Source: Brachypodius melanocephalos (taxonomy: Eukaryota > Chordata > Aves > Passeriformes > Pycnonotidae). Taken from it: 64,000 nucleotides of DNA. The DNA is taken from positions 12,130,428-12,194,427 of the forward strand of contig VZSR01003807.1 in assembly GCA_013398615.1 (NCBI GenBank). Direction: 5' to 3'. Shown here piece by piece: positions 1-12,176 of this stretch. Below the pieces are notes generated by a model. That model was not told the DNA's origin, did not search any database, and saw only the letters and a program-made list of their open reading frames with translations. Every line of letters starts with the position of its first letter. Position 1 is the stretch's first letter. The translations under genes and the position numbers were made by a program.

Positions 1-3000
1 ACATAAGGTGGACAAATCCACCATGTTTCAAAATACAGCCAACATTTCCTCTTGAGTTACATCAGAACTGAACCACCACATACCTGACTTTCTACTGCTA
101 CGGCAGGAGGTATGATCATAGGAATCTGTACAGTTTATATGGGAAAGCTGTAGGACTGCGGGGCTGATGGGGTGGTGGCAGTGTTTTACAGTAAATTTGT
201 ATGAGCACCATCATGGAAACAAATGAAACCATAAGATTTTAATGATAGAGCTCCTTTTTAGTGTGGAATAAAACTCCTTTCTTCTTTTCGCCAGCTGAAT
301 GGTGCTCTTACTGGTTCACCACATTAACAAAGAATTGCAGAAAAGGTGGTGAAATCCTTGCCATAGGTAGAGCCTGAACTTTGGGACCAGGTACCATTTG
401 CTGCATGCATGGCAGCCCTTAAAAGCATGGCATAAAATTCACTTTAAACCAGTACAAGGATTTAATAATAACAACCTGTATTTTCTTTGAGAATCACTGC
501 ATTTTCTCCAAATGAAGCACTACCAAAACTGATTTGCTTTACTTTTTTTACTGTAAAGTTTGAGAGATTCAAATCTTAATTTATTAACACACAAAGGAGG
601 TGGGGAAGGGAGGAAAACTCTGCAAAAGTAATGAGAGTTGCAAGCAAATAGCTGCAAATATTATAAGTCTGCACAAACTGGCTGCGCAGGACTCCAGGCA
701 CAGCACCTGCAAAACACTTGCCACACACCTTTACACACAGCAGAAACTGCATCAGTCTAGAGGTCAGAAGAGCTGACTGAACAGACAAAAAAAAAAAAAA
801 AAAAAAAACAAACCCACAAAAGCAAACCATACATGAAATGACCAAGTAATTACTATATAAGCAGTATGGGATCATCACACAGAACCCTCACAGACAAATA
901 AGATTTTAAGCTGACTTTTAAAAATGCCAATTATTAGAGGCATTTCAAACCAGAACTTGTCTGCACAACTTTTTCAGAGATGTAACTGCAGTAATTTTTT
1001 TAATATCAATGTATTAAAACCTCAGGCTTCGTGCACTTAAACCATGTTAAAGCTATTAAATCTGTACTAATACTAAAACAACTACCTAAGATACATTTTT
1101 CAATCAGCTCCAGGGGCTCCTTCAGTTCCACAGATGACCCTGTCTACCTAAGTACACCAAGTATGGGATATTATCTTGAGATACATATAAAAACAGTACA
1201 TACATAAAATGTGGACATGCCTAAATTAACTGTAAGAGTTCAAGTGGATACCAAATGATTCATGGCAGAGCACACACTGAGGATCTCTCAACACAGGAAA
1301 ATCCATGGGTTGAGCACAGCTGACAACGGGAAGAGTATCATGTTTCCAGTAGGGCATAACATATTTGTGCTGTTTTGAACAGCTCACATCTGGGCATCCA
1401 CTCAACACCTACAGGCTCATGCAGGATACTCCTGACTTGCTGTGCATGTTCTTGGTTCTTTTGATAAGTTTCCTAATTTCAAAGTTTTAGCAGACATTTC
1501 AAAATGCACGATGTGAACATGAAAAGGAGCTCCTTCTCCACACTCTTTATGGGAAAGCCACTGGTTCCTCACCCAGCCAAGAGTGTTACAACCTCTGGCA
1601 ATTAGCATCTTGGTTTACTCATAAGCCAGAGTAGCTGTGCTTGTGAGCTTTTGAAGAAACACGTTCCAGACACTGGCTCATTCTTTATTCCAGCTGCTCT
1701 CCAGATGGTGCAACACCTAGTAGTTGGAATGGGTAGGTGTACACCTATCTACCAACAGGGATGCTGTATCCAGCCAAGAGTGGAGACACAGAGAGCAGGG
1801 ACACACCCCGTGTTTTCCTTTCATTCACACCTGTACTCCTCAGCTCTCACTTAAGCCACTGACTGAATGTGCTGCTTTAGAGGTCAGTAAGGCAACGTGG
1901 ACACTTTTATTTATAGCAAAGGTAAGAACTCAGCCAAGTCTTAACTGCATTTCTTATGGGGGCAAACAACAATTTACACCCTATCAAGTGATGCATGCTT
2001 CACTGCCCCTCACCACAGTCACAGAACTTCCTTGTGTAGATTTAAGTGTCTCGTTGCACCTATCACCAGCTGCCATACAAAGCAGTTAAAATCACCTTCC
2101 ATAAGTTCATTGCTTAACACCTGCTTTTCGGAAAGAGATTATATAAAGTTTATGAATGTAAGTAAGTGCAGGTTGGTGATGCCCCACTGACAGCCTCTAT
2201 CTTACATTTGAAAGGCCCAATAAAGACTGAAACTTTGGAAACACACTTATGAAAAAATGAAAGAAGATCCCTCACTCTGGATGCACCTGTTCAAACAAGT
2301 AAAGAACTGTGCTTTGCTTTACCAGGCAAAGTGGAAGATGCTTTAATCAGCCCAACCACAGCAGTCAAAAGCTCAAGGCTAGCCATCCAACTGTCTGCAG
2401 GTCTTTCAGGCAGCTTTTACTACCTCAGCTTTATCCTAACTCAGAGTGGTTTATAATTAACTTATGTCTGAAACTGACTGCAAAGGAGAAGAAAGCATTG
2501 ATCTATAAATAGAGAAATATTGTACTTAGACATCTCAAACAGCAATCAGTAAAACTAAACTGCTCTAGTGCAGCCTGTGACAGAGTTAACTTTGGAAACA
2601 GACACTCGTAACAACTGCAATCTTTCAGTAGCCATTCATACATGAGATGTATAAGGTGGGTTACATCTTGCTTTTGGAGTAAAGTTTTGTATCAAAAGGT
2701 TCAGCAAAATGTTTCTCTGCATATCCCTCATCTTCAAATCACTTCTCATGACTGCACAACAGTCTTTAATGAAGACCATAATGAAAAACAAAGCCTGTTA
2801 CATAATAGTTTTCACTTAAGATTGACTTTAAAGAAGGGAAAGCTGTGGCGAAACTGAGATTAAGCAGTAGGTAGGCATAGAGTTCATGTCAAAATCTGAA
2901 ATAACTCGCTTTTATGCTTTTATGTACAGCAGCTTTTCTGAAATCCTAGCCTCAACATCTCTGCCTCCAACTGCTCTTCTCTATTTTAGGCTCACCCCCA

Positions 3001-3624
3001 AATAGAACCATCAAATAGGCTTTGACTTGAATAATTATATATGCTACCTACGTTCACAGTACTATCCATACACCCTGCACTTGCTCATGGTTTAAGGACA
3101 TTGCTTGCTTTGGTGTTCCTCAGAAGACCTTGATTTCCTTCTTGCAAATGTATTCCACAAGGGTTAATAGCTAATGAGGCAGCATATGACTATATAAAAA
3201 GAGGCATAAAATTAACATTGTCGTTACTATACAGAACTGCTACATGACAACTGACAGATAAACGTGGCTCTGCTTTACCTTTGTATGTGTGCACAGAGTG
3301 GGTTTGGCTTTCTTGGTTTTTTAGTTGTTGTTTGTTGTATTCATTTAAGTCTGAATAATTAATCACGGCTATGGCTCTGTCCATGCCAAAAAATACCCGG
3401 GGAAACAAGTTTTTAATTTTCCTTTAACAAACAATCTGAGAGTGGAGATACCGAGGGTGGGGGCAGGTTTTATTCGCCATATAAAAAGCAAAGTCACAGC
3501 ATTCCTCTAAAGAAAAGGGCAGCCACCCTCGGACTTCTGAGCGGCGAACCACAACCCCAGAAACATTCATTTAACCCTCGGCGAGCTGACTTCCTTACCG
3601 AGGACAACGTGTACAAACGGAACT
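1..3624. other. Presumed TMEM181 intron 1, no coding exon seen
   Basis: I read both strands and found no exon with a recognisable peptide. Open frames here are short and lack splice context. The only low-complexity element of note is a run of 22 A at 787-808. Because the TMEM181 first exon lies to the right on the minus strand and none of its later exons is recognisable here, this stretch is most simply the distal part of intron 1. A minus-strand donor-like GTAAGG lies at 3598-3593, just past the CR1 fragment. Confidence 0.5.
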
Positions 3625-3801
3625 ATATTCAGACTGCCCAAAGAGACTGAGGAGCCTCCCTCCCTGGAGGTACTCAAGACCCGTCCGGACACAATCCCGG
3701 GCCACGTGCTCTAGGACGGACCCTGCCGGGCAGGCGGGCTGGACCAGATGGCCAATGGCTGTGGTCCCTTCCAAGCTTGCCCATGCTGTGATTCTGTCAA
3801 T
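3625..3801 (+). repeat. CR1 LINE 3' fragment, sense on plus
   Basis: The sequence matches the familiar avian CR1 3' end. A 'ccctccctggaggtactcaag' type block is followed by the 'ggctggaccagatgg' block and 'gtcccttccaa', ending in a 'tgattctgt' tail at about 3790-3798. It is strongly 5' truncated, and only about 175 bp remain. It abuts the CpG island on that island's left side, and another CR1 in opposite orientation abuts the right side. Confidence 0.85.
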
Positions 3802-4200
3802 GACAGCACTCAGCTCCTCCCTCAGCGAACACACTTCGTTCTGCCGGACCCGGACGCAGCCCCGAGCGAACCGGCGCCGCTCAGGCTCGCGCGCCCCCCG
3901 CTGCTCCCCGCCCCCACTCACGGCTCCATGGCGGCGCCGCGCGCGCCGTGCCGGCACCTCCTCCGCGCGCCGCCGTGGCACAGCCGGCGCCGCGCGACGT
4001 CTTCCGCGTGCGTCACCGCGCGGCCGCCACGCGGCCCCACATACGTCACGGCCCCCGCCGCGCCCCTGCCGCGGGGCAGCTGAGGGGTGGGGAGCTACGG
4101 CGTGCCCGAGGGGACACGCGCCCGCGTTCCGCCGCGGCGGGACGGACGCCTCGGGAGGGAGTGCGGTACGGCGCCAGCTTCTCTCTGGTGAGCCGGCTTG
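3802..4200. promoter_or_regulatory. CpG-island promoter with CRE-like cluster
   Basis: About 400 bp of very high GC and CpG density sits in otherwise AT-rich DNA. Three CREB/ATF-type core sites are visible: GACGT at 3996-4000, CGTCA at 4011-4015 and TACGTCAC at 4042-4049. All lie about 65-120 bp upstream of a minus-strand ATG at 3929 in a perfect GCCGCCATGG context. Strong splice donors point out of the island both ways: minus GTGAGT at 3921-3916, and plus GTGAGC at 4188-4193. This fits a TATA-less, possibly bidirectional promoter. I infer that its minus-strand product is an alternative TMEM181 5' end. The identity of any plus-strand transcript is unknown. Confidence 0.65.
3922..3929 (-). CDS. 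TMEM181: Possible alternative first coding exon of TMEM181
   Basis: On the minus strand ATG-GAG-CC is followed at once by the consensus donor GTGAGT. If spliced, the exon contributes Met-Glu and two bases of a Pro codon, so it ends in phase 2. The recognised TMEM181 first exon at 12046-12176 also ends in phase 2. Both could therefore join the same exon 2, which in mammals begins with Leu-Ala-Pro-Met-Arg-Leu. The product would lack the 43-residue N-terminal extension and start almost directly before the first membrane segment. Seen: Kozak context, donor, phase and CpG island. Inferred: assignment to TMEM181, since exon 2 is not in the window. The alternative is an unrelated nested gene or non-coding RNA. 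Confidence 0.45.
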
Positions 4201-4248
4201 CACGGCTGGTGCTGGCTTGCCTGGTGCTGCGGGTTCAAAGTCACAGTA

Positions 4249-5031
4249 ACACAGAATCAGGGAACCAGTTAGGTTAGAAAAGACCCCCAAGATCAATGAG
4301 TCCAACCTATGACCTAACACCACTGTGCCAGCTACACCATGGCAAGGAGTGCCACGTCAGTCTTTCTTGAAACACCTTTAAATGTGGTGACTTCACTACC
4401 TCCCTGGATAGCCCATTCCATTGTCTAATCGCCCTTTCTGTGAAGAAATTCCTCCTGATATCCAACCTGAACCTCCTCGGGCAGCTTGAAGCCATTTCCT
4501 ATTGTCCTGTTGCTGGTTCCCTGGGAGAAGAGGCCAACCCCCACCTTGGAGGCTACAGCCTCCCTTCTGGTGGTGGTAGAGAGCGATGAGATCTCCCCTG
4601 GGCCTCCTTTTTTCCAGGCCAAACATCCCCAGCTCCCTCCTCGAACCTTGTGCTCCAGACCGTTCACCAGCTCTGTTGCTCTTCTCTGGACTCTCTCCAG
4701 CCCCTCGATGTCCCTCCTGTAGTGAGGGGCCCAGAACTATCACAGCATGCGAGATGCAGCCTCACCAGTCCTGAGTACAGGGGGACAATCCCTGCCCTGC
4801 TCCTCCTGGCCACACTGTTGCTGATCCAGGCCAGGATGCCATCGGCCTTCTTGGCCACCTGGGCATAGCTGGCTCATGTTCAGCTGCTGTTGATCAGCAC
4901 CCCCAGCTCCTTTTCTGCCAGGCTACTTCCCAGCTACTGTTCTCCAGCCTGTGGCACTGCCTGGAGTTGTGGCCAAAGTGTAGGACCCAGCGCTTGATCT
5001 AGTTGAACCTCATACTGTTGGTTATGAGGCC
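4249..5031 (-). repeat. CR1 LINE, 3' part, sense on minus
   Basis: This is a long antisense CR1 match. The CR1 tail (acagaatca) lies at about 4251 on the left. It is followed by the complement of the ORF2 C-terminal coding end and then the conserved 3' region. In minus translation the ORF2 end reads RFRLDIRRNFFTERAIRQWN-like at about 4470-4400, the usual CR1 reverse-transcriptase C-terminus. The frame is broken, so it is inactive. It lies directly to the right of the CpG island. Confidence 0.9.
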
Positions 5032-8000
5032 ACATGTGTAATTGTCGTGGGATAACAGTAGTATTTTCCACATTTCCAATGTGTTTTATCAGCTTGTGCT
5101 CTAGTAGTAGCAGCCACAGGTAGCAGAGGGAAATTTAACTGTATAAACCGAAAATACTTAGGACAGAGAAGTGGTTCTGAATCCAGTCTAAACCCGTCCA
5201 TTTTAGGCAAGAGGCCCAATGTGATGTATCCATGCTCAAGACACACGTGTTTAGTGCCGCCTCGGTTGTAAATGATTCTGTTTACCAGCTCTTTGAGTGG
5301 AATTAAAATGTTGTCACTGCAGTTACCTGCACAAAGCTTTGTGGTATTCAGGGGATGTAATGTATCGTGTTTGCAGAGAATTCAGTCAGCTCATGAGCAA
5401 CAGAAATTAAATCCTAGGAGTAAGCGACTACTTTAAACACACTACATAATAAAAATCTCTAGTCCATACTTAACCGTGTTTTGTTCTTGCACAATGTTAA
5501 GACAAAGCTGGATTTCTGTTCTGAATTTCTGTTAAATGCCCTAAGACTTGGCAACAAAGATTGTCAACCTGGGTAGTGATGGTAAAGAATAGGAAGGTAT
5601 AGGGGTTAGCCAAACTATGTTTTGTACTCATTTTTGATAGCTCTAACACCTGCTCATAGAAAGTCAGCACTGCAGTTACTAAAACATGTGGGAATACCTG
5701 ATGTGTAGTCTTGAATTAAATTTAGAGTAATGTCATATACATAAGGCACAGCCACTTTGGGACAACCCCAGAAATGTTTAGATAGATCAGTCAACAAATA
5801 ATTTTAAAAATATCTCTTCAACAGTTAAATAATTTCATTAAAAGCTTACTTAGATGACACAATGGTCTTACTGCATTTTCTTTTTAAAAGTACTTAGGAT
5901 TAATAATAGTATTCATTTCACTCCATTACTCTGGGGGCACTTATGTCATTGCTTGTGACCTGTGGGACCCAGTATGATTCTTGTGTAACACCACTGAACC
6001 TAAAAACATGCTGGGAATTAGTTTAGTCATTGATACTGCTATTTATCCCATCTGTGATTTACAGCACTGATGATCACTTAGTAATCTCATAAAAATAGCT
6101 GCCTTGAGAAATACACAGTACCAACTGATGAAGAAAAGGTGTCCACGCATTTAAAACCAGCAAGAGTTTAAACTGTAGACAAGAATTAACTGGGCGGGGG
6201 AAGAAAATAAAGCTTTGAGTAATCAGGACAACTTAGCAAAGTGTATCTGCTCAGAACGAGTTATCACTGCCAAGCCACAATTGGTCATTAGGTCATGGAT
6301 GACTGTGACATGCATTGTGTTGCTTTCAGCACACTTCAGGCTTCTCCAACAGGTTCTCTCTGGCCAGAAAATGATGGAATGGTGCTTACAGCATCTGTGA
6401 CGATTCCTAGTGTTCTGGGAAGTGTGGTTGTAGAGTTATGACTCTCTGCAGTTACACTTCCATTTATGTGCACACAACTGAGCTGTTCCAAGGGCTGCTC
6501 CACTCTCTCTGGCACTCAGGTGTCTCACTAACATGAATTTATTATTCTCAAACCAAAAATATATTCTTCCTGTTGAGTTGGTAGGAAATTTGAAGCACAG
6601 AGGGACTGAGCCTTGCCAAAAGTCACTTGGAGAACAGTGTGGGTGGCAGAGGTTGAAATCCAGCTCACTTCAGTTAGCCATGGGGCCACATTTCTCTTTG
6701 CTATCTACCAACTTTCAAAGGGCTGTGAATACACTGTAAACATGTACATTGCATGCTATTTTTTGTAAAAATTTTGGCACTGAGTTTACAAACTAAACAC
6801 TTGGAGGGAAGACACTGTGAAACTCCTCTCTCCACAGAGTCAATCAGTCTCACTCTGCTTCTTCCAAGAGATTGCCACTCAATGCCTTGTCTAACCTGCT
6901 CTGGGATGAAATAGAACAAGAAGCTGCTGTCTGTCTCATCTGTTGTAGGAGCTGGACAGTGTGTGATGAATGAGGCTTGCAAGAGAAGGCAGACTGAGCT
7001 ATGAATAAGAGGCTGAATGCTCACTCAGCTGGGATTCTACTTATACTGACCACCTGAGCACTAAAGCTATATTTTCATGGCCAGTTTACACTTTCATGGC
7101 TCACACCTACAGCTTCAGTGACAACAGGTGAAATCCAGCCTTTCTCTAGCTGGAGCTCTCTGAATTTTGCTAGCACTCATATTAGTGCAGCTGACTGGTG
7201 AATCCAATAATGGAAGCCATCTGAGTTAAAGGTCACTTCAGATTCAGTTGCTCAGTCACTGTGCAGATAAAGGATTAATTGTGGGCAGATGAGGAAGAGA
7301 GCAGAAATGTGTGACCAGGGAAATGAGAGCTAGGATGGCTTCTTCCAGCCACAGAGTCAGCTCATGGCAGCTTAAAGCAATCATGAGGCTACAGTTTTAG
7401 TCTCATCCTCCTCTCTCTGTTTGAAGCCTTCTGGCCCTAGCTATGTAGTTCAGGTCCTTCCAATTGCCAGGACCCACAAAGAACAAGAGAAGAGTACCAG
7501 CTGTGGCTCAAAGCAGCCGCTGAAGATCCTGACTGGGTCAAGGCTGAAGGCAGCATGAACCTTCCAGGAACTTGACTTGCAGATGTCCAACAAGGTCTTG
7601 TTGACCCCACTGCTTCTCACAAACTTGTACTTTGAGCCCTGGTAGAAGATTTTCAGGTGTGAGGAAATGTATATTTTATCACAACAGCCTTCTCTGGCAA
7701 CTTCAGGTTTCTTCTCTGAAGCACACAAGTGCTAGTTCTCTAAGGAAAAATGAAAATCTTCTCTTTATTGCCGAGTAAAATGACGTGGTATTCTCTGGTC
7801 TTTTTGCCAAAGGAGCAGAACCACAGTCAATGAAATTTTCCCACATGGTTTGAAGATTTTCTATGTAACATCGAGCATTAATTAAAGCCGCAAGTTAAAA
7901 AATACTTTTCGTGATGTCCTATATATAGTCTTTTCTTTTTGATGTACAAAATTTTATATTATTACATAATAGGAATTTAAATTTTATCCCTTGTTTAAAG

Positions 8001-10735
8001 CAGGGCAGATTGTAGGTCATTTATCTCAGTCCCTGGGTATTATTACTAAATTCAGCATCAACACTGTGCTTCCCTGTATAAGCTGATTGGCCAGTGGGAC
8101 GTGTTCATTAACCTAGAAATTGATTTTTCAGGAATGCCACGTTGCAGTTATGCAACTCTGATATCAGACCACAATTTGGCCACCCTCCTGCTCTCTCGTG
8201 TCTATCAGATAGGCACTTCAATTCCTGTCAAAATGTTTCCAGCAAGCTGAACTCTTCAACATCAGCTAGGTGATAGAGTTATGAAATTCCCACTGAAAAA
8301 TATCTCTCAGCTGATTGGGAAGCCTGGTGTCTTCTGGTGAGCTTTGGTATCTCACTGCTAGCATGTCAAAGAGATAAAAATGTGTTTTAGTAACATTGGT
8401 ACTAAGCTCTTTTCATACCAATAGTCTGCTCAAAATGGCTTACAGAAGCAGGGGAGTTGTCATCTGCCAGCTCTCCACCAGCTCTCCCTGCCCTGCCATC
8501 CTGGCCGGGAGGTGTGCTAAAGGAGGAAGGAAGATATTGGGGTGGGAGGGGGAGACACCAGGCAAATGAACAAACTATTCATTCAAGGGGCTTGTTTGGA
8601 GCAATTTTTCAGGGTACAAATTAGTGCGGTCCAGAAGTTGATGCAATAAATCTGATGTGCTTTATGGCAACCCACATGACCCATGGGATAACACTTTTTC
8701 TCCTCTGCCTTCTCTGAGCTTATCTACTGCACCAAGCACCACGTGGTGTACCACAGACTACTCTTCAGTGCACTGAGTCCAGCCTGACCTTGTGTTTGGG
8801 TTACCAATGAGGTTATTGGATATTACACCTGTAGTGATAGTTTGTAAATATACATAGTCTCATAGTCTGTAAATACACAGTCTGTTTGGCAAGCACACCA
8901 TGCAGGGCCATGTCTGTCTGAGGGAACCCCTAACCTAGACAGATGGGGTTCATCAGTGTGCTGGGCCATGGCTAGCCCTGATCTCTCAGTCTCTCCCAGG
9001 TCACTTGAGTGATGTAGCTCTTGCTCATGGAAATACACCAGGAAGCACAAGGTACAGACTGTTCTGGGCTATTGGGAAGAACAAATTCACTAACATGGAC
9101 ACCCCTCCATCTCTATAATGTGAATGAGTGCCCTGGGACTCTGCAGAGTGAGGATGACATAAGTTGGGATGGCCAAGGAGTCTGCCAGCCTTAGTTGTGT
9201 CCCATGTCTAGAGAACAGGCTGCTCACAGAAAGCTGTTGGACCATATGTTCAAGATCACTGTGTCTTAAAGGAAAACATCACCAAAAACTGTCACTAAAC
9301 TGGGATGGTCTCAGAGCTGAATCAGAAATTACTCAGCCATCCATGACACAAGAGGACAGTTAATTGGGATAACAGTTCTGTCAGCCATCTCTGAGCTGGG
9401 TCATCCCCTTGTATTGAGTGCCCTACCACTAAAAATAAGCACATACAGCACAGCTTACAGCAAGCTCCTGAGTCAAGGGTCACAAAGGGGAATGGCTGCT
9501 TGGTGTTTTTCCATTTCTGTATCAGCTCTGCTCCAAAGCTTTCCAGTTTTGTTTTTTCTGGTTGGCACTCAGAGAAGGGTGAAAGGGAAAATACGTGCTT
9601 TTATATAGTTTTTCCATCTTTTTAAATTTTTTTTTTTTTTTGTCTAAGATGTTATTTGCTTTTAGTAACCTGATTATTTTAGAGAAACTTCTTGGTTTGA
9701 AGTAAAGACAAGCCACATGGCATTTCCTTGGTCAAATTTCCCAAATTCTTTCTGATGTCGGAGCAGTAAGTCTCTACATTACATCCCCTGGTGTGCTTAT
9801 TTATAACCTGAACAAATGTCCTGAGTAAAACAAAGAGGGACAAGAGGATCAAGAATATAATTCTCCTTCCCATAAATGAGAGTTGCCTGCAAGAAGAATG
9901 CATGGTAGCATCAAGAAACCCTCCTCCACACCAGGAATCTAAAAAGCAAGGTGCCATTGCTACATCCATCCATAGTGCTGAAAGGAAACCCTCGCCAGAA
10001 CAGCAGGTATGCAGTGGCAGTAACAGACACCAGGTCACTTAGGTTAAGATCTTGGGAATGCAGAGAAGTACTAGCATGACTTGTAAGTCAGGAAATATTA
10101 TTTCCATGCTAAGAGTCCAGTATTACTCCATTTCATTCTAGATGACCAGCAGCTGATACATCTTGAGGGTATTGTCACTTAAGAAAGGGCAATCTATCAC
10201 TGTCTCTACAAGCTCATTTGATTCACTGAAGTAGCATCTTTTCTTTTCAGTGCAAAAATGCATACACTCTTAAGGTCATAAAAATGAATTAATAGCAGTT
10301 TATCTTGGAGAGCTCCAGATTCTTATGGAAATAAAGCTGAACATATGCTTCTCCCAGGACCTCTTATTTGTTAATTCAACAGGTTTATGTCTCCCTTCTT
10401 TCTCCATTCTAGTCCCAGTATTCCTCATCCCACTGCCAAATGCACACAGGTACATTTCCATCACTCCTTATCACTTCCCATGGCTTCTCACACCACACTC
10501 AAGTGCAAGGAGCTACTGTTTTGCCAGGAAAGACCACGGTTTTATTAGACTCTGCCAAGATGCCAGGCAGTGTTCCCAAGCTCTGTGACTCTGTAGTCTT
10601 TGTTTGATGTTGTGAATAATGAGACAAATTCAATCTAATGGACCACCTGCCCCTTCACTGTGAAAAACATACTGAAGTCAAATGACTTAGGAGAGCAGCT
10701 GGAGTACTGTGCAGAAGCAGACTGCCCAGATGCAC
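5032..10735. other. Presumed TMEM181 intron, no exon seen
   Basis: AT-rich DNA with no open frame longer than about 120 codons and no recognisable peptide on either strand. It contains a run of 15 T near 9626-9640. The 119-codon minus frame around 9679-10038 has a hydrophobic stretch but matches no TMEM181 segment I know and has no convincing splice sites. I see no repeat family I can name here. Confidence 0.5.
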
Positions 10736-11290
10736 AGTTAAATAGAGCTGGAAGAGACCTTACAAGGTACCTCATCTTTCCTTCTGCCTTAGAACAGCAT
10801 CTGCCAGATCAAAGACTTTCCTTGCATGTGTTTGTCAAAAGTTTTTTAAAAACTCCAACAAGGGAGATGCTAGAGTTTCTCTGGATGATCCTTTCTTGTA
10901 GTGTTTTGCCATCCTTACATTCAGATTTTTTTCCTTGATGTCTAACAAGAACTTTTATTGCTTTAGTTAATATTACTCCGTAATGTTTTGTCTAAGATGA
11001 ACGTGATGTTTCTCTTTACAGAAATTCCTATTCCTCCAACTTCTATGTTTGTTCTTTTGAGTGAGTAATCTCAAATTTTCCTCAAAGCTATGTTTTCAAG
11101 ACTTTTGATTATCCAGACCCCTGTCTTATCCTCTCTTCCACTGGCAGGCCCTTGAAGTGTGGTGTTCAGAATTGGACATAGCTTGCACTAAGTGTTGACT
11201 AAAGTAGATGGTGTAACTCTTACATGTTATGCTTCTGCTATGCATTTACTTTCTTCATGTGTATAAGACAATGTCATTGTTGAAAGAGGT
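10736..11290 (-). repeat. Old decayed CR1 LINE, sense on minus
   Basis: The plus strand shows the antisense CR1 3' pattern in decayed form. A 'gagctggaagagacctt' block lies at about 10747, the 'ccagacccctgtctta..ttccactggcagg' block at about 11110-11150, and 'gaagtgtggtgttcagaat' at about 11154, corresponding to the usual 'tggtgcccagaactgg' CR1 block. Divergence is high, so this is an ancient copy. It may continue to about 11560, but the match weakens. Confidence 0.6.
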
Positions 11291-12045
11291 TATTTTATAA
11301 AAGCTTACAATTTCTATACCCTTTTTGGACAAAAATGTCATATAACTGTTCCCCAATTTGTATTTGTGTGGCTGAACAGCATCCATTCTCTGCATAGTTC
11401 CTGGCACCTGTTTCTCCTGATGTTCATTCTACTTTTTCAGAACCTTCCTCCAGTTCAAAAATTCTTTTCATTTATAACTCAGGCGTCCAACACCCTTAGA
11501 GCCCTTCCTAGCCTTGTGTCATTTCAAACCATCCACGCTCTCCAGCCATCACTGGTCAGTCACGGAAACAGGAGACAGGGCAAGGCTTAGTAGAAACGTG
11601 GGTGTAGCCCACGCAGTATCTGTCCCTTCTGACCTCAACCTTTCACAACCATTCTCATTTTCCTAATCTACTCTTATCCTCTTCCAGGATTGTTTAGCGG
11701 CTGCCCCTAGAACACATCCCCTTGGCTTGCTACGACAGTGGAAAACTCGTAGCACAGAGGGACGCGGATGGAAATTGCCTGTGTCAAGGTATTAACAGGT
11801 GCGGGCAGGAGGAGAGGCGTGGGGCTGTGTGATCGGGAGGCGCTGCCAGGGCACATCCCCAGGGCGGAGCAGCGGCCCCTCCGCCGCCGGGCTGCGGGAC
11901 CCGGGCGCTCGCCTGGAGCAGCCCCGGGGCCGGGCGGCCGCTCCCAGGCGCTCAGCCGGGGGCTCCTGGTGCGATTCCCGGCACCCACCCCCCGCTCGCC
12001 CCCCGGGATGGCCCCGATGCCGGCCGGAGCCGCGCCCGGCAGTAC

Positions 12046-12176
12046 CGGTAGTAGCGATCATCCTTGTAGGGCGTGAGGTCCTCCTGGATCTCCCGGTAGG
12101 TCTCCCGCACCCTCCGGCAGAAGCGCTTGACCTCGCCGCACAGCGGGCTCCCGAAGGCGGCGAAATCCGCCTCCAT
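12046..12176 (-). CDS. TMEM181: TMEM181 first coding exon
   Basis: The minus strand encodes 43 residues plus two bases: MEADFAAFGSPLCGEVKRFC at the start, ending ...EDLTPYKDDRYY-(R). This closely matches the N-terminus I know for vertebrate TMEM181 (PLCSEL..LCRR..REAYREL.EDLTPFKDDRYYR). TMEM181 is a multi-pass membrane protein, reported in human cells as a host factor for the action of E. coli cytolethal distending toxin. This exon forms the cytosolic lead before the first membrane helix. The ATG at 12176 has a GGCGGCATGG context, and an in-frame ATG lies three codons upstream at 12185. The donor (G12045 T12044, GTACTG) is weak, so the exact boundary is less certain than the identity. Gene order with TULP4 supports the call. 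Later exons lie beyond the left edge. Confidence 0.8.

Noticed and set aside
3595..4323. 242-codon minus-strand open frame across the 3.9-kb CpG island
   Set aside because: It runs from CR1 sequence through GC-rich promoter DNA into another CR1. The composition is low complexity and the ends match repeat sequence, so it is not a protein gene.
9679..10038. Hydrophobic 119-codon minus frame, considered as a TMEM181 membrane exon
   Set aside because: The residues do not match any TMEM181 helix I know, and no acceptor-donor pair frames it in phase 2.
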